A stretch of DNA of 64,000 nt from the NCBI GenBank assembly GCA_030062745.1, contig CP099848.1, positions 5,201,685 through 5,265,684 of the forward strand, written 5' to 3'. This stretch comes from Capitulum mitella (taxonomy: Eukaryota; Arthropoda; Thecostraca; Pollicipedomorpha; Pollicipedidae). Below are positions 45,389-56,790 of the stretch, one piece after another. The first letter of the stretch is position 1. Each line of letters starts with the position of its first letter. The notes beneath the pieces are model-generated. The model was not told the origin of the DNA. It did not search any database and was given only the letters and a program-made list of their open reading frames with translations. Position numbers and translations under genes: made by a program.

Positions 45389-46690
45389 CCACCGCCAGGC
45401 GGCGCTCCCCGTCCGCCGGTGCCATGTGTCAGAGCCCCGCCGCCGCGTTTTTGTGCAACTTTATTACATATTACACACGAGACTATCATCGTTTTACCGG
45501 CCGGTGTTTGGCTGTTTCCAGCTCCAGTCCGGTGGGGTTCCCGAGCTCCCGCCGAGAAACAGTGTCAAGCTCCCGCGGAGAGCGCGGGGTAAACAACTCC
45601 ATGGAGCTCGGTCGTCGGCAGTCGCGGGCACGACGGTGGCTCCCGAGAGCGCGCCGTACTCCCCCCTCCCCCCACCCGCTTGAGGCTTGCCTCCCGTGAA
45701 CCACCAGGTATCGCAATGACGCCACGGCACATCAGAGTGGGCGTGAATGTCGCGCAACGGTAGACTTGCAACACGGGACATGTGTATCAAAATACTGAAA
45801 CGTCACTCAGAACATTTTACACTATTCGAAGGGGAGTCCTGCCCTTTCTGCGGGCCGTAATCGCCGCGACAGCACAATGCGACAAGCCGGCTCATTCTGC
45901 GGGTCACAATAGCCACACACGGCGAGGTCTCAGCACGTCGCTGGCGTTCTTCGGCTCATCGTCCTCGAACGCTTCAGGTTAATCTGAACTCGTTCAGCTG
46001 TTGTTCGGGGGCAGTCAGCTGATGCTGAGGATGGCCATCTGATGTCAGTGACGGCCAGGAAATGTGAGATATGATAAGATGATGACTGTGCGGCTGGCTA
46101 TGTGATGTCGCGGACCGATCAGTGCCGGCAACTACAGCACCTGGGTCCATTCCCGCGCCTCCTTTCAGGGACGCAGCCAGGGACAACCGGAGGGACGTTT
46201 AAGCGCATCACCCATCCAGGCGGAATCGGCGCGGTCGTTAGTGGAGACCCCCTACTGGCTGTTTGGACCCCGTTCGCACTCCCCTTGCCCAGACTAACCC
46301 CACTCGAGCCTGTCAAGAGCTGTTGTACGGGACAACCCCCCCAGTGCATGGACGGAGATGTTGTCGCCCCCCTGCCCTCCGTGGTACCCCCAAGCGCGCG
46401 GCATGCTGCACCCCGCCATGGTACCTGCACATTGGAGTGTTACTTCTGTGTTGACGGTGATGTGCACCCTATCGCGATGCATCTGTGTTGAGAGTGCCGT
46501 TTCCCTTGCCGTGGCACGCCTGTGTTGGTCGCGTTGTCGCCGGCTGACAATCACGACCGGCTGACTTATTCATGACGTCATTTGCCGCCGGGCATCGCTG
46601 ACCTTTGTGTGTTTTGCGCCGCCGGGACTGGCGAATCCGACTCGGCTAATTAGCCGGCATGCAGTATTCAGCGGCTGTCTGTGCGGCGCT
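45389..46690. other. Intergenic, no gene seen
   Basis: Mixed composition with a perfect TGACGTCA at 46573-46580. Opposing frames of about 80-130 codons at 45.4-45.8 and 46.1-46.5 kb have no recognisable domain. Confidence 0.45.
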
Positions 46691-46703
46691 GGGGGGGGGG
46701 GGG
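46691..46703. repeat. G13 mononucleotide run
   Basis: Thirteen consecutive G bases. It is one of five long G or C runs in the window, along with 33094-33107, 40431-40446, 61614-61625 and 63452-63462. Confidence 0.9.
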
Positions 46704-46818
46704 CTGCCCTGGGTGGCACCGACCGCTGGCGCACGGGAACTCCTGTTCCCCGGGACGGTGGCCGCCCTCAGCTTCAACTGACGGAGTGGAGAGGGTGAGA
46801 CAGGGTGATACGGTGAGT

Positions 46819-46858
<40 letters not shown>

Positions 46859-46948
46859 CAGGAAGAGAGGGGCAGAGAGAGAGAGAGCGAGTGAGAGGGA
46901 GAGAGAGAGGGAGGCAGAGAGAGAGGCGGGAGAGAGGGAGGGAGGGAA
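46819..46948. repeat. (GA)n microsatellite, imperfect, about 130 bp
   Basis: About 32 bp of uninterrupted GA is followed by GA runs broken by G, C or T. The Ser/Leu-rich and Arg/Glu-rich frames across it are artefacts. Confidence 0.95.
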
Positions 46949-47194
46949 AGGCCGAAGTTCGACCCCTGTCAAAGCTGACGAGCAATTACTGACAATAATA
47001 GTGTTCAGTGTGATGATACGGAGGGCGACCCACCAGACGGAGCGTGGCTGTACCGGAGCGACCGACCTCGCCGGCTGGCCAGGACACACAGTCCAGACCC
47101 TCCTGACCGGCCAGACCCGGCCGCCCTTTAGCGGTCGCCATGGGGACGGTGGCACATCCGTGGTTTGGCATCGGTCGTGACTGATGCTCGGCTG

Positions 47195-47735
47195 CGTCCG
47201 TCTGTGGTCTGAGGTCAAGCTGTGTCTGCATGTGTTCCGATGTCCAGTCGTGTCTGTATGTGGTCCTATGTTCGGTCGTGTCTGTATGTGGTCCTATGAT
47301 CGGTCATGTCTATATATGGTCCGATGTTCAGTCGTGTCTGTCTGCGGTCCGATGTTTAGTGATGTCTGTCTGTGGTCCGACAGTCAGTCGTGTCTGTCTG
47401 CGGTCCGATGTTCAGTGATGTCTGACTGTGGTCCGACAGTCAGTCGTGTCTGTATGTGGTCCGATGTCCAGTCGTGTCTGTCTATGGTGCGATGTCCAGT
47501 CGTGTCTGTTTGCGGTCCGATGTTCAGTGATGTCTGCCTGTGGTCCGACAGTCAGTCGTGTCTGTATGTGGTCCGATGTTCAGTCGTGCCTGTACGTGAC
47601 CCGATGTCCAGTCGTGTCTGTCTGCGGTCCGACAGTCAGTCGTGTCTATATGTGCTCCGGTGTTCAGTTGCGCCTGTGGTGTGACCTCCAGTCCTGTTTG
47701 TGCGTGTGTTATGTGTTGTGCGAGGTCGAGGGTTC
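47195..47735. repeat. Minisatellite, 28 bp unit, about 16-17 copies, partly dimeric
   Basis: The unit is TGTCTGTATGTGGTCCGATG then TCCAGTCG, starting in register at 47223. A pair of variants, one ending GATGTTCAGTGA and the next ACAGTCAGTCG, recurs as a 56-bp dimer at least three times. 28 bp shifts the frame each copy, so all plus-strand frames are open. The 166- and 107-codon Cys/Val/Ser-rich frames are not genes. Confidence 0.95.
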
Positions 47736-49160
47736 AGTCATGTCTGGCTGAGCCTCCCCGCCCGTGGTTTGGGCCGCCGCCCTGTGTCGGCGCCGCCGAT
47801 CGACGCTCGTTAGCGGGCCCAGCGGGGGCACCCGTCGTAGTCCGTCACGGTCCCGCAGGGCTGGCTCCTGTCTCCGCCGGCGGCGACGGCAGGCAGCGAG
47901 CGCGGCGGCGAGCAACCGGCCCTGCCCGGCAGCCCGAACAGCCTCCAGACGCGGCGCGTACATCCGTCCAGGGCGGGGAGCTGGCAGACGGACGGCGGCG
48001 GCGGCTGGCCCGGCTGCAGCACGTGGCGGCCGCCTCCGCCGGCTCCGGGCCGGATCCCGCGCCGGCCGACCGGTTACGAATGACCCTCCTCCGAGCCACG
48101 ATGATCGAGAGCGGCGCGTGCGGAGGCGGAGCCGGCCGGCTCGGGCTGGGATCGGACCGCATACGGTCTCCACCGACCCAGGAGCGGCCAGTTCTCGGGA
48201 GCGTCTTATGGCGTTGCGTGTTGCTCGTCCACAGCCCGCCGGATTCTCGTCCCTGGTCAGAGCTGGATGTTCCCAGTCAAAGGCGACCATATCAGTCCCG
48301 CAGCCCTGGTCCCTGCCGTATCCAGTCAGAGCTAAGAGTTCCAGCACCACGACACGGCTCCATGGCTAGCCGTCATCAGAGATAACCTCCGTCCCATTAC
48401 CTGGCTCACGTTCCGCCTTATCTTCCGTCAGAGCCGACCGGCTCAACACCACAGCCCGGCTCCTCCGCGAGCCCTCGGTGGTGACGCCGTCCGTGCCCAG
48501 CCGGCAGCGAGTCATCGACTCAGACTCGCGTCTCGGCGCTGAGTACCACGGCGAACCACTCGCACTTCGCGAGCACCGATCACATCAGCGTCTGTCCGTC
48601 GCCGGCAGCTCTCAGCTGAAGCAGGGCGGCCGGCCGGACAGCCTGCGAGGCCGGGATAGAGCCGGCCGGACAGCCTGTGAAGCCGTGACGCGCCCGGCCG
48701 GCATCCACCCGCCCCGCATCGCCCCGCTCCCGCCTCCGCCCCGCTTCCAGCGGCCTTTATGGTCTGCAATTGAAGCGGACCGTCAAAATAGAGTGATTTG
48801 GTGCCGGTACTCATGGGTTAATTGCCGAGTGCTTTCTGCCCTGCGGGCGGGGAGCAATAATAAAAGAAAGGCCGGTATATTTTTTCCGTCACGCGTGCAC
48901 CCGGCGCGCTGGCGTAAACACGTCTGACAGCTAAAATAGAGTGATAAATTTCACGCGGCTCCGTCGGCCGGACGCGTTGTTTCCGTGCGGAAGATCGATG
49001 GCGCGGACCGGGCGCAGTCGGCCACTGTTTACACGCGTTTTCTTCATTACCGGCAGTCGGCGATGCATCACGATTGAGCAGCCGGCTAAATTAGATCGGT
49101 CGGCACCTGGCGCTGCAGAGGAGACGGCCGGCCGCGGGCGCTCCGGCCTCGGCCGCAGGA
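47736..49160. other. Intergenic, no gene seen; small 33-bp duplication at 48628-48692
   Basis: GC-rich at 47.75-48.35 kb, where frames of 200-247 codons overlap on both strands without any domain. GGCCGGCCGGACAGCCTG is duplicated at 48628 and 48660. AT-richer sequence lies at 48.77-48.95 kb. Confidence 0.5.
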
Positions 49161-49287
49161 ACGGTCCAGCCGATCACGGGACGCCTCGGCCCGTGGACCG
49201 GAACCGTTCCAGCCGGTCACAGGAGGCCGCGGACCGCTCCGGTCGGTCACAGAAACCCGCGGACCATTCCAGACGGTCACAGGAGCG
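49161..49287. repeat. Tandem repeat, about 30-36 bp unit, about 4 copies
   Basis: CCGCGGACCGCTCCGGTCGG then TCACAG recurs with substitutions. Confidence 0.7.
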
Positions 49288-52077
49288 CATCAGCCCCAGC
49301 AGTTTGCTAATAATACAGGCACCTCTAACATTTTTCAGCTCGTATAGTTACCTGTTGGTGCGGGTCTCATTGACGCAAACATTGACTGATGTCACGATGC
49401 TATAAATTCACAACAAACCGCGTTTTTAGTACAGTGAATATTCTCATAAAATTAGTAACGCACTATTTTTCATACACGATCACACATACGGATTCAAATC
49501 CTGGCGGAGAGTAAGTTTCACTCTTTCGAAGAAGCTGACGTTCAACAGAACAGCCACACGAACGCGTGTCACTTGGGAATGATGCGCTGTAAAACATCGC
49601 GTTTGCGCCTGTTAGTTACGGCGCAAAAGTTAAGACGTCTCGTCAGAGTACATGGTCGCAGACCTGTGGCCACGTCCGGCGCCCTTACGGCAGCCAACGG
49701 CCATGTATCATCCGGGGAGACGTCGAGGCGGCAGGTGCGTCGGACGCCTCTAATTACCTCCAGTCGTGTCACCTGGTCATTTTCCAATTTTTGTGCCAAC
49801 TTCGGCCGACAATTGACTAAACTCGGCTCGGTAATTAGCGCCGCTCGAGGGTCGGCTGGCTGCCACGGGCGGCCGGTCGGTCGCCCCTGATCGCTCGCCG
49901 CTGAATCCCTGCCCCGTCGCCAGGCTCCGGCTGCGACAGCTCGGACGGCCAACGGCGCGACGCCGCAATTGGTGGGAGTTTAGTTATGCTCAGTGCCATT
50001 TCCATGTGCGAAATTGCTCCGTCTGGTGACAGCGTTTGCAGACCGCAAAGCCGCGAAGGTGGTATTCCCGAGCCATTGCCTGGCGCCAATTTGCCAGAGC
50101 CGTCCGTGAAAGTGCCGCGGTCATTGCCGGCCGTACGGCTGCCGTTGTCTGCCAGAACCAGTCGTGGCCGGCGGCGTCTCCGGCGCTGATGGTGCAGGGA
50201 ATTCCCATCCTCGTGACTGCCGACTCCGAGCGAGACGTTTTCCTGCTGCGACTGTTCTCGTCTCGCCAGATCACGAAATGGGATTGTAACCCTTTGATCG
50301 CCAAACTGGAATCTCGTGAGTAGTTGACGGTGTTTTTCCGGGTTCGCTTTGAGTGCGCAAACAACGGCTGCGAGTAAACAATGGACTTTTTCACGTGTGG
50401 TTGGCGTCTTTGGCAATTGCTATAGAAGCCAATTGAGTTCATGCGGATGTACATAAACTCCTTTTACCCAACAGAGTCGCTAAATTGGTTCGTTCTCCCC
50501 TTCTCTGTTTTGGCTAGATAATTTTTCACTAAAGGTTTCTTCACACCTGGCAAACAAATTTTGTTGCAGTACATCAAAGGCCAGAGGCACTGAAGACATC
50601 TTGACCTGCAAGAACGGTTATGAGACGTCACACATTGCCACGAGGCGGATGGAATCCTGGTTCGGAGCCGATCTGGTTGATGTGCTCCCGTGATGAAAGG
50701 CTGTGTGTGGGCCATTTCGCGGCATGATTGTGCTGGACGGAACTCGCTGGTTGTCACATTACCGGCCACAAAGTAGCGTTGGCCTGTTATTGGCACCCAC
50801 GGCTCCGAAAGTCGACAGTAGGAAAAACATGCTTTCTGCGGTCGCGCGGTCATTCACAGTGGCCATCCACCGCTCTGCCGGACAGGGCTGCGCGTCACCG
50901 AGCTTCTCGCATTCTGCCCAGTCTCCTGGTTCGCTGGGTCTCGCTCTCCACAATCGGCAGACGACTGACTGACGCCCGACGAGAGACAAGACTCCTCTCA
51001 AGACAAGGACGCGTGGGCCCAAGAGGCTGTGCATCCTAAACCGCAGCAAACAACAAAAATCCAGTCAGCAGTCCCTGCCGGCTGTGCGGGCGTTCCCTGG
51101 TGTCAACCGCGCGCACGCGGCGACCCATCTCTCCACACCGCGTCGCCGGTCGGCCGGTGGCGTGCGGATCGGATATTATGCACCCCGCCGGACCAGGATA
51201 TAGGGGCCGAGACGGGCCGCTTTAAAGCCGTAATTATATCAATTTATCGGCTATTTATGCGCCTCCGCTCCAGCCGCGGCCTGGCTGCACACTTCGCCGG
51301 GGACGGGAGATGGTCCCCGGTCAGGTCAGCGGGCGACCAGTGGCCTACGACGCCAATTAGAGCCGGCCGTTCAGACCAGAGGGTGGGCTACTTCGGCGGT
51401 AAGTGCGACCGGTTGGGCACTGAAATTGGGGGCTCAGGCAGTGCCGAGTAGTGAGGAGTTTCGGTAAACTGGATCGTGTACGCCACTTTAGAAACGGGCA
51501 GCTGTAAACGCACTTGATGTTACCGGCACCTACTTGATGAACCCACTATTTCCATTGCCACACCACGAGACATGATGCCAACATTGTTATAAACGCTGGG
51601 AATGTGTAGGGCACAGGTCTGCTAACTAAGCAACTATGTCCGTTAACATTTCCGGTAGTTAGGTGTTAATTATTCTAAAAATGGGCTGGTGGATTGGGCT
51701 GTTTCCTGGGTTAGTCAAATGAGAGTGTAAGTAAATGAAGATGGAGCGAAATGAGTCAACTGACATTTTTTTTTATTTCATATAAAACTTCCACTACATA
51801 TTCTTTGAACTACGACTGACGTCGTCCACAACCCGTTCGCAGTCCACGTCGGCCTACAAACCTGCGCCATCAGGAGCGCCATCAGCGCCATCCGCCATTA
51901 AACCGCGCTCCTCAGCGAATCTTAACCGACCCCGCCTCCCGCATGGGGAGTCAGCTGTCGGTGGAGCCTGCCTCCCAGTGAGTACCGGCGGAAACGACTC
52001 CGCCAGTCCGCAGGCGCGCCGTCCCTGCGCCAGGCCGTCGTCTCTGAGCGCGATTAACACCCGGCGAGTCACTCGCG
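49288..52077. other. Intergenic, no gene seen
   Basis: AT-richer at 49.3-49.6 kb and 51.48-51.85 kb. The minus-strand frame 49835-50416 (193 codons) and its overlap at 49990-50454 have no domain I recognise. GGATTCAAATCC at about 49492 resembles a tRNA T-arm but lacks the rest of a cloverleaf. The segment about 50960-51045 is the diverged partner of the 40.15-40.24 kb repeat. Confidence 0.5.
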
Positions 52078-52331
52078 GGGATTCTCAGCCCTGTCACGGT
52101 GATTCTCAGGCGTGCCACAGAGTTGCCTGGACCGGCTGCCTAGCATTTCAGAACAGCTACAACGGAGATTCTCAGGCCGGCTACCGAACTTCCCAGACCA
52201 GCGGCGAAGCTGCTAACTGCCTGCTACCGTGCTCTTCAGTCCGGCTACCGAGTTACCAGGACGGCTACAACAGGGCTTCCCGGGCTGACGACAAAGGATT
52301 TCTCAGGCCGGCTGCAAGACAGTTTCTTAAG
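52078..52331. repeat. Diverged tandem repeat, about 25-30 bp unit
   Basis: GATTCTCAGGCCGGCTAC-like copies recur about nine times, interleaved with CCAGACCAGCGG-like variants. Confidence 0.65.
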
Positions 52332-53518
52332 CTTGCAGTAAGAAAGCTTCACAGTTCGGAAGCAGAACTGCATGCATTTCCCTCGGCGGTGTTCTGGGGT
52401 TCGACCTCGACTGAAGTCTAATATGTGTAACATGGTTGCCCATTTACGATTTTTGCCATCCGCCGAATCACTGTTTGTGACTCTCGCTGGTTGTCGGAAG
52501 TGGTCCACTGCAGTTTCAACGTAACACCGCACTCTAATGTGAGGCTTGCACGAAACGCACTAGACGTCTTACGAACGAAGAAAGTTTGGGGTTGACTTTA
52601 TGGACGTGATCCTGCTTGACAGCGATGGCCGAGGCCGTCGCGCAGTTCCTATAGGAGCGGACCCCGTGGTCCGCGGACCTGCAGAGGTGCGGCCGCTCCG
52701 TGCCGTGTGCGTGTCTCTCGCCGGGCGCGTCTGACCGGACCTCCGGCAGTGGCGGCGGCGGCCGGCCGGGGCGGCTGATCCCCGGCCGGACGTCCGGCGC
52801 CATTCGACAGGGAGCCGGCGGCGGCGGCGGCCGTTCTGCGCCGCCGGCCAAGCGCAGTCCAGGGCCGCGGGACCGAGCTGCCCGCCAGCGAAGCCCCGGC
52901 CACGCCCCGGCAGCCGCGCGCTTCCCGAGCGGCGCGGCGCGGCGCGGCGCCTCGCGGCCGACAGCTGCGACTCACGACCTCCGCTCAGGCGGCCGAGGCC
53001 GACGGCCGCGACTCGTGGTGTCCGCACGGGGGATCACAGCCGGCAGCTGCGCCCAGACGCGTCGTCGTAACGGGCAGGAGAGGCAGGGGCTTCACATGGA
53101 GATGAGCCGAGCGCGGAGCTGAACGCAACTCAGCCCCTGCTGAGAAAATGTCTCCCTTTAGTACTCATCGCAGACGGCCTCTGGCCGGGCGCTGAGCTCA
53201 CGAGCTGGCCACGACAGGGGTGAGCGACGTCTCGGGCGCGATAAGAGCTCCCCAAATAGAGCCGTCGGCGGCGGAAGTGGAGCCTGTTTGCCTGTCAACG
53301 GCGCGCCGTTCGGCGCAGAAGCCTGCCGTCGCCGGGCGGCCGACTCTGCCACTCTCGGCCGCGACGTTACAACCTCATTACCTGTGAACACGCGACGGGA
53401 CACGGCCGGCGCGCCAGGGAACATGGCCTCTGGGGCGTGGTGGGGCGCCACAAGCCGTGCATCTCACTTAGATTCCAGGTCTATCTCAGCAATACGGGAC
53501 CGCGCTCACCTTATGCGG
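52332..53518. other. Intergenic, no gene seen
   Basis: Very GC-rich at 52.65-53.05 kb, with short GGCGC runs near 52930. Overlapping frames on both strands there are compositional. No domain was recognised. Confidence 0.45.
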
Positions 53519-53745
53519 ACCGGCCTACCCCAGCCTGACCTGGTCTGACATGGCCTAACCTTGTCTAGCCCGGCCTACTAGGTCTGGCCTGTCTGGCCTG
53601 GTCTGACCTGGCCTGATCGGGCCTGCTAGTCTGACCTGATCTAACCCGGTCTGACCCTATCCAACCTGGTCTGACCTGGTCTGACCCGGTCTGACCTGAC
53701 CTCACTCGGCCTGCAGGTTGACCTGACCTGCTTGGTCTGGCTGGC
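53519..53745. repeat. Minisatellite, about 10 bp unit (TCTGACCTGG)
   Basis: Variants of TCTGACCTGG, CCTGACCTGG and TCTGACCCGG repeat about twenty times with irregular insertions. Confidence 0.85.
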
Positions 53746-56200
53746 ACTGCTGACGGCAGGCTGACGGGCTGGGACGGCGCTGACACATCGGATGATCGGC
53801 GGACCACCCCTCGTTGCGGAAGTGGTCGCCAACTGTTGCGTTAACCACGTGGCTGTGACGACCCACTCGGGGGTCAAGGTCATGTTGCGCGGTCACCCCC
53901 GGCTGGCGGAGACCGTGGGCACAGGACGTCCGGATAGCAGCAGGCTCTGTAAGCATGATTCGGCAGGATACGAGGGGCAGTGGATCACCGCATGGCAGCG
54001 AAACGTGACGGCAGACTGTGCAGCATGGTGACGGTGTCCAAACAGATGAACGGAACGAGTGCTTTGTGGAGCAGCGTACTGCTGCAACTTCTCTTGATGA
54101 TATGGTCCCTGTGTCGTGTTTAAATGGATGATTGGCAATACTATTGTTAATAAAATGCAATGAACCGTATTTTGCTTATTCTTCGAGGGAGGGACCTGAC
54201 AGATTATTTGATAAGGCCATTTGTGTGAAAACGCCTTTCGTTGCGTTTTGTGAAGCATATTGCTTGGCGTTTGAACGGCTTCCGATTTCGACTCTCCCCC
54301 ACGCTCTTGGAATGCCCACAGTTTGTTTCAGTTGCATCTCCGACGACTCTGCGCGGTGCAGCGGAACAGTCTCCGATAGGTCCGATACCGCTGAGCCGCC
54401 CGCCGATCCCACGGTGCCAGCAGGACCACCCGGCGCCCTGAGGACTGCGGTATAGGCTCACAGTGCGCCGGGACGCCGCCCACCCACCTACCGCTGCCTC
54501 TAATTCCCGGCCTCCGGTGCGTGCACACCAATCTCGGGCGGTGCACGGGACGGGGCGGCAACGGAAAACCAGGCCATTAAGCAGACCGTAATCACCAGGC
54601 TCGGGCCACTAAATAAAACATCCTGTAAGCCAGTAATTCGTGCAGACGTTAAAGAGCAGTGCGAATTCAAACAGAAGGGCATTAGCGGGGATTAGACGTT
54701 ATGAAGAGGACTGGGGCATGAATGGGTAGAGGACCTGTTGCTCATTAGACAGCCCTCTTTTGCTAGAGCTTCGAGGTAAGCGCCCTGTCAGATTAACATA
54801 ATGCTGAATGCATTTTACTCCAAAGTCGGCCTCAGTGATTCCCAGGTAGACGGGATATAATCACTGTCGGCATCCGTGCACACATGTAAATGTAAATCAG
54901 AAATGTCAGGACTTCAAATGTGCCCGACATGCTGGCTAGGGAATAAACGACTGTGAATTCTAGCTTAACATACCCTACACGAACATATGAACTTCATTCG
55001 CGCGCCGCTTTTTGTCTCTGCGTGGCCTCGGGGAGTCGCCGGCACTGTTGGCGGATTAGGGGCGTCATTTGCCACCATCTCACAAATTTATCTGTCGTTT
55101 CGAGCGACCTGGAAACGTGGAGCGGCTCTCCCACGCCTCCCGCGCCGCGTCTGTGCGGCAGAGGCCGTCCTCCGACCGACCCCCCTCGGGCGGAGGTCGC
55201 TCTCGACTTTCGCTCCGGCCATGCCGAGTGGCCGACGTCTTACAGACGGCTGCCTGTCAGAACCTAGGCCTGGCGTTTGTTGCGCACGACGGCGGTGCGG
55301 TTATTGGAGACGGTATTGCAGTTCGAATCGCGTAGGTCAACTGCCCGGGCGGGACGGCGGAGACGGGAGAGGCTGGCGGAACGTGGCAGACATCTCTTCT
55401 TCACGCGACCAAAAGAAGTAAGAGCACTGCGTACCTGAGCAATATGCCTCCATTTCAGCAGTGATTGGCCTGGACGTTTCTTACGCTGCTTTGCCTGAGT
55501 GGCACTGTTGGATTGCGCGGTTGTCAGCGCAGGCAGAGACTGCTCGCAGGCGTGCGCTGAATGACGGCACGTGTGACGCATTTGCCCAGGTCCGACGGCA
55601 AAGGCACCCCCTCCTCGGTGGTCCTGACCGCGGACCGGCACTTCAGGCACACATCACGAGGCTGGGATACAGGCGTGAGGTAACAAACATGCCCAGATCA
55701 CATACCACAGCTGCAATCAAGGCACCGTTCGGCTCGTGTGGGAGTATTCTGTACTGATTTTCCCAAATGGTAGTATTGCCATCGCGCTTGTCATAACTAG
55801 CGGTGCCTGCCGGCGTCCCCTAGAGAACGGCCTGTTTGCTGTATGCAGTAGAGCATGCCGAGCGCCGAACAAGTAGACCAAATATGTTCGGAAGTTTGAC
55901 ACAGGACGCCTCATTTTTTGTCGTCCTTGGCAGCTGCGAATTCCATCCGCGCCAGTCGGTGAGTGAACGTTTCGGCCCAGAAAGTGCGGAGAAGAATTAT
56001 TCTCCCCGCTGTCCTGCGTGTCTTCAAGCCAGGCCCTGATGTAAGAAAAACATATTTGGCATTCCGACGAAAATGGAAGTGCAGGCAAGAACGATCAGAA
56101 AGTAGGCCGGCGGCCACGCGGCGAGAATTCATCAGCGCTCTCCCCGACGGACAAGGAGGGGGTTTTTTTTGCGCCTATTTTGGCGACGTGAAACGGAAGC
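53746..56200. other. Intergenic, no gene seen
   Basis: Balanced composition over most of its length, AT-richer at 54.05-54.3 and 54.6-55.0 kb. Frames up to about 150 codons on both strands show no recognisable domain. Confidence 0.5.
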
Positions 56201-56790
56201 CGCCGTCCCGTGCGAGCCGCTGCTGTCTGAGGACTGAGGCTGACGGGCTGTCTGGCCGCCTGGAGGGACCGTCTGTGTACCGTGCGAGCCGCTGCTGTCT
56301 GAAGGCTGAGGCTAAGGGGCTGTCTGGCCGCCTGAAGGGACCGTCTGTGTACCGTGCGAGCCGTTGCTGTCTGAAGGCTGAGGCTGACGGGCTGTCTGGC
56401 CACCTGGAGGGACCGTCTGTATACCGTGTGAGCCGCTGCTGTCTGTAGGCTGAGGCTAAGGGGCTGTCTGGCCGCCTGGACGGCCTGTCTGTGTACCGTG
56501 TGAGCCGCTGCTGTCTGTAGGCTGAGGCTAACAGGCTGTCTGGCCGCCTGGAGGGCCCGTCTGTGTACCGTGTGAGCCGCTGCTGTCTGTAGACTGAGAC
56601 TGGCAGATCGACTGACCGTCTGGAGGGACCGTCCGTGAACCGTGTGAGCTGATGCTGCCCATAGACTGAGGCTGACAGACTGTCTGCGCGTCTGGAGAAA
56701 TCGTCTGTACCTGTCTGTACCTGTCTGTACCTGTCTGTACCTGTCTGTGAGCCGATGTTGTGTGAGGACTGAGGCCGATGTACGCTCGTC
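56201..56790. repeat. Minisatellite, 72 bp unit, about 7 copies, with a (CTGTCTGTAC)n block
   Basis: The unit starts GCTGCTGTCTGAGGACTGAG (56219) and ends GTGTACCGTGCGAGCC. It is exactly 72 bp through at least five copies, then diverges. At 56703-56748 a 10-bp microsatellite CTGTCTGTAC (about 4.5 copies) interrupts the last unit. On the minus strand the region lies within an open frame of 238 codons (56175-56891) whose product is a 24-residue repeat built on QQRLTRYTDGPSRRPDS. No domain or splice evidence supports a protein. Confidence 0.9.

Noticed and set aside
49480-49510. tRNA-like T-arm GGATTCAAATCC
   Set aside because: No A-box, anticodon stem or pairing acceptor stem is present in the preceding 70 bases.
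49835-50416. 193-codon minus-strand frame
   Set aside because: No domain recognised, and an overlapping frame on the same strand is nearly as long.
55310-55335. GTTCGAATC string suggesting a tRNA B-box
   Set aside because: No accompanying A-box or cloverleaf stems.
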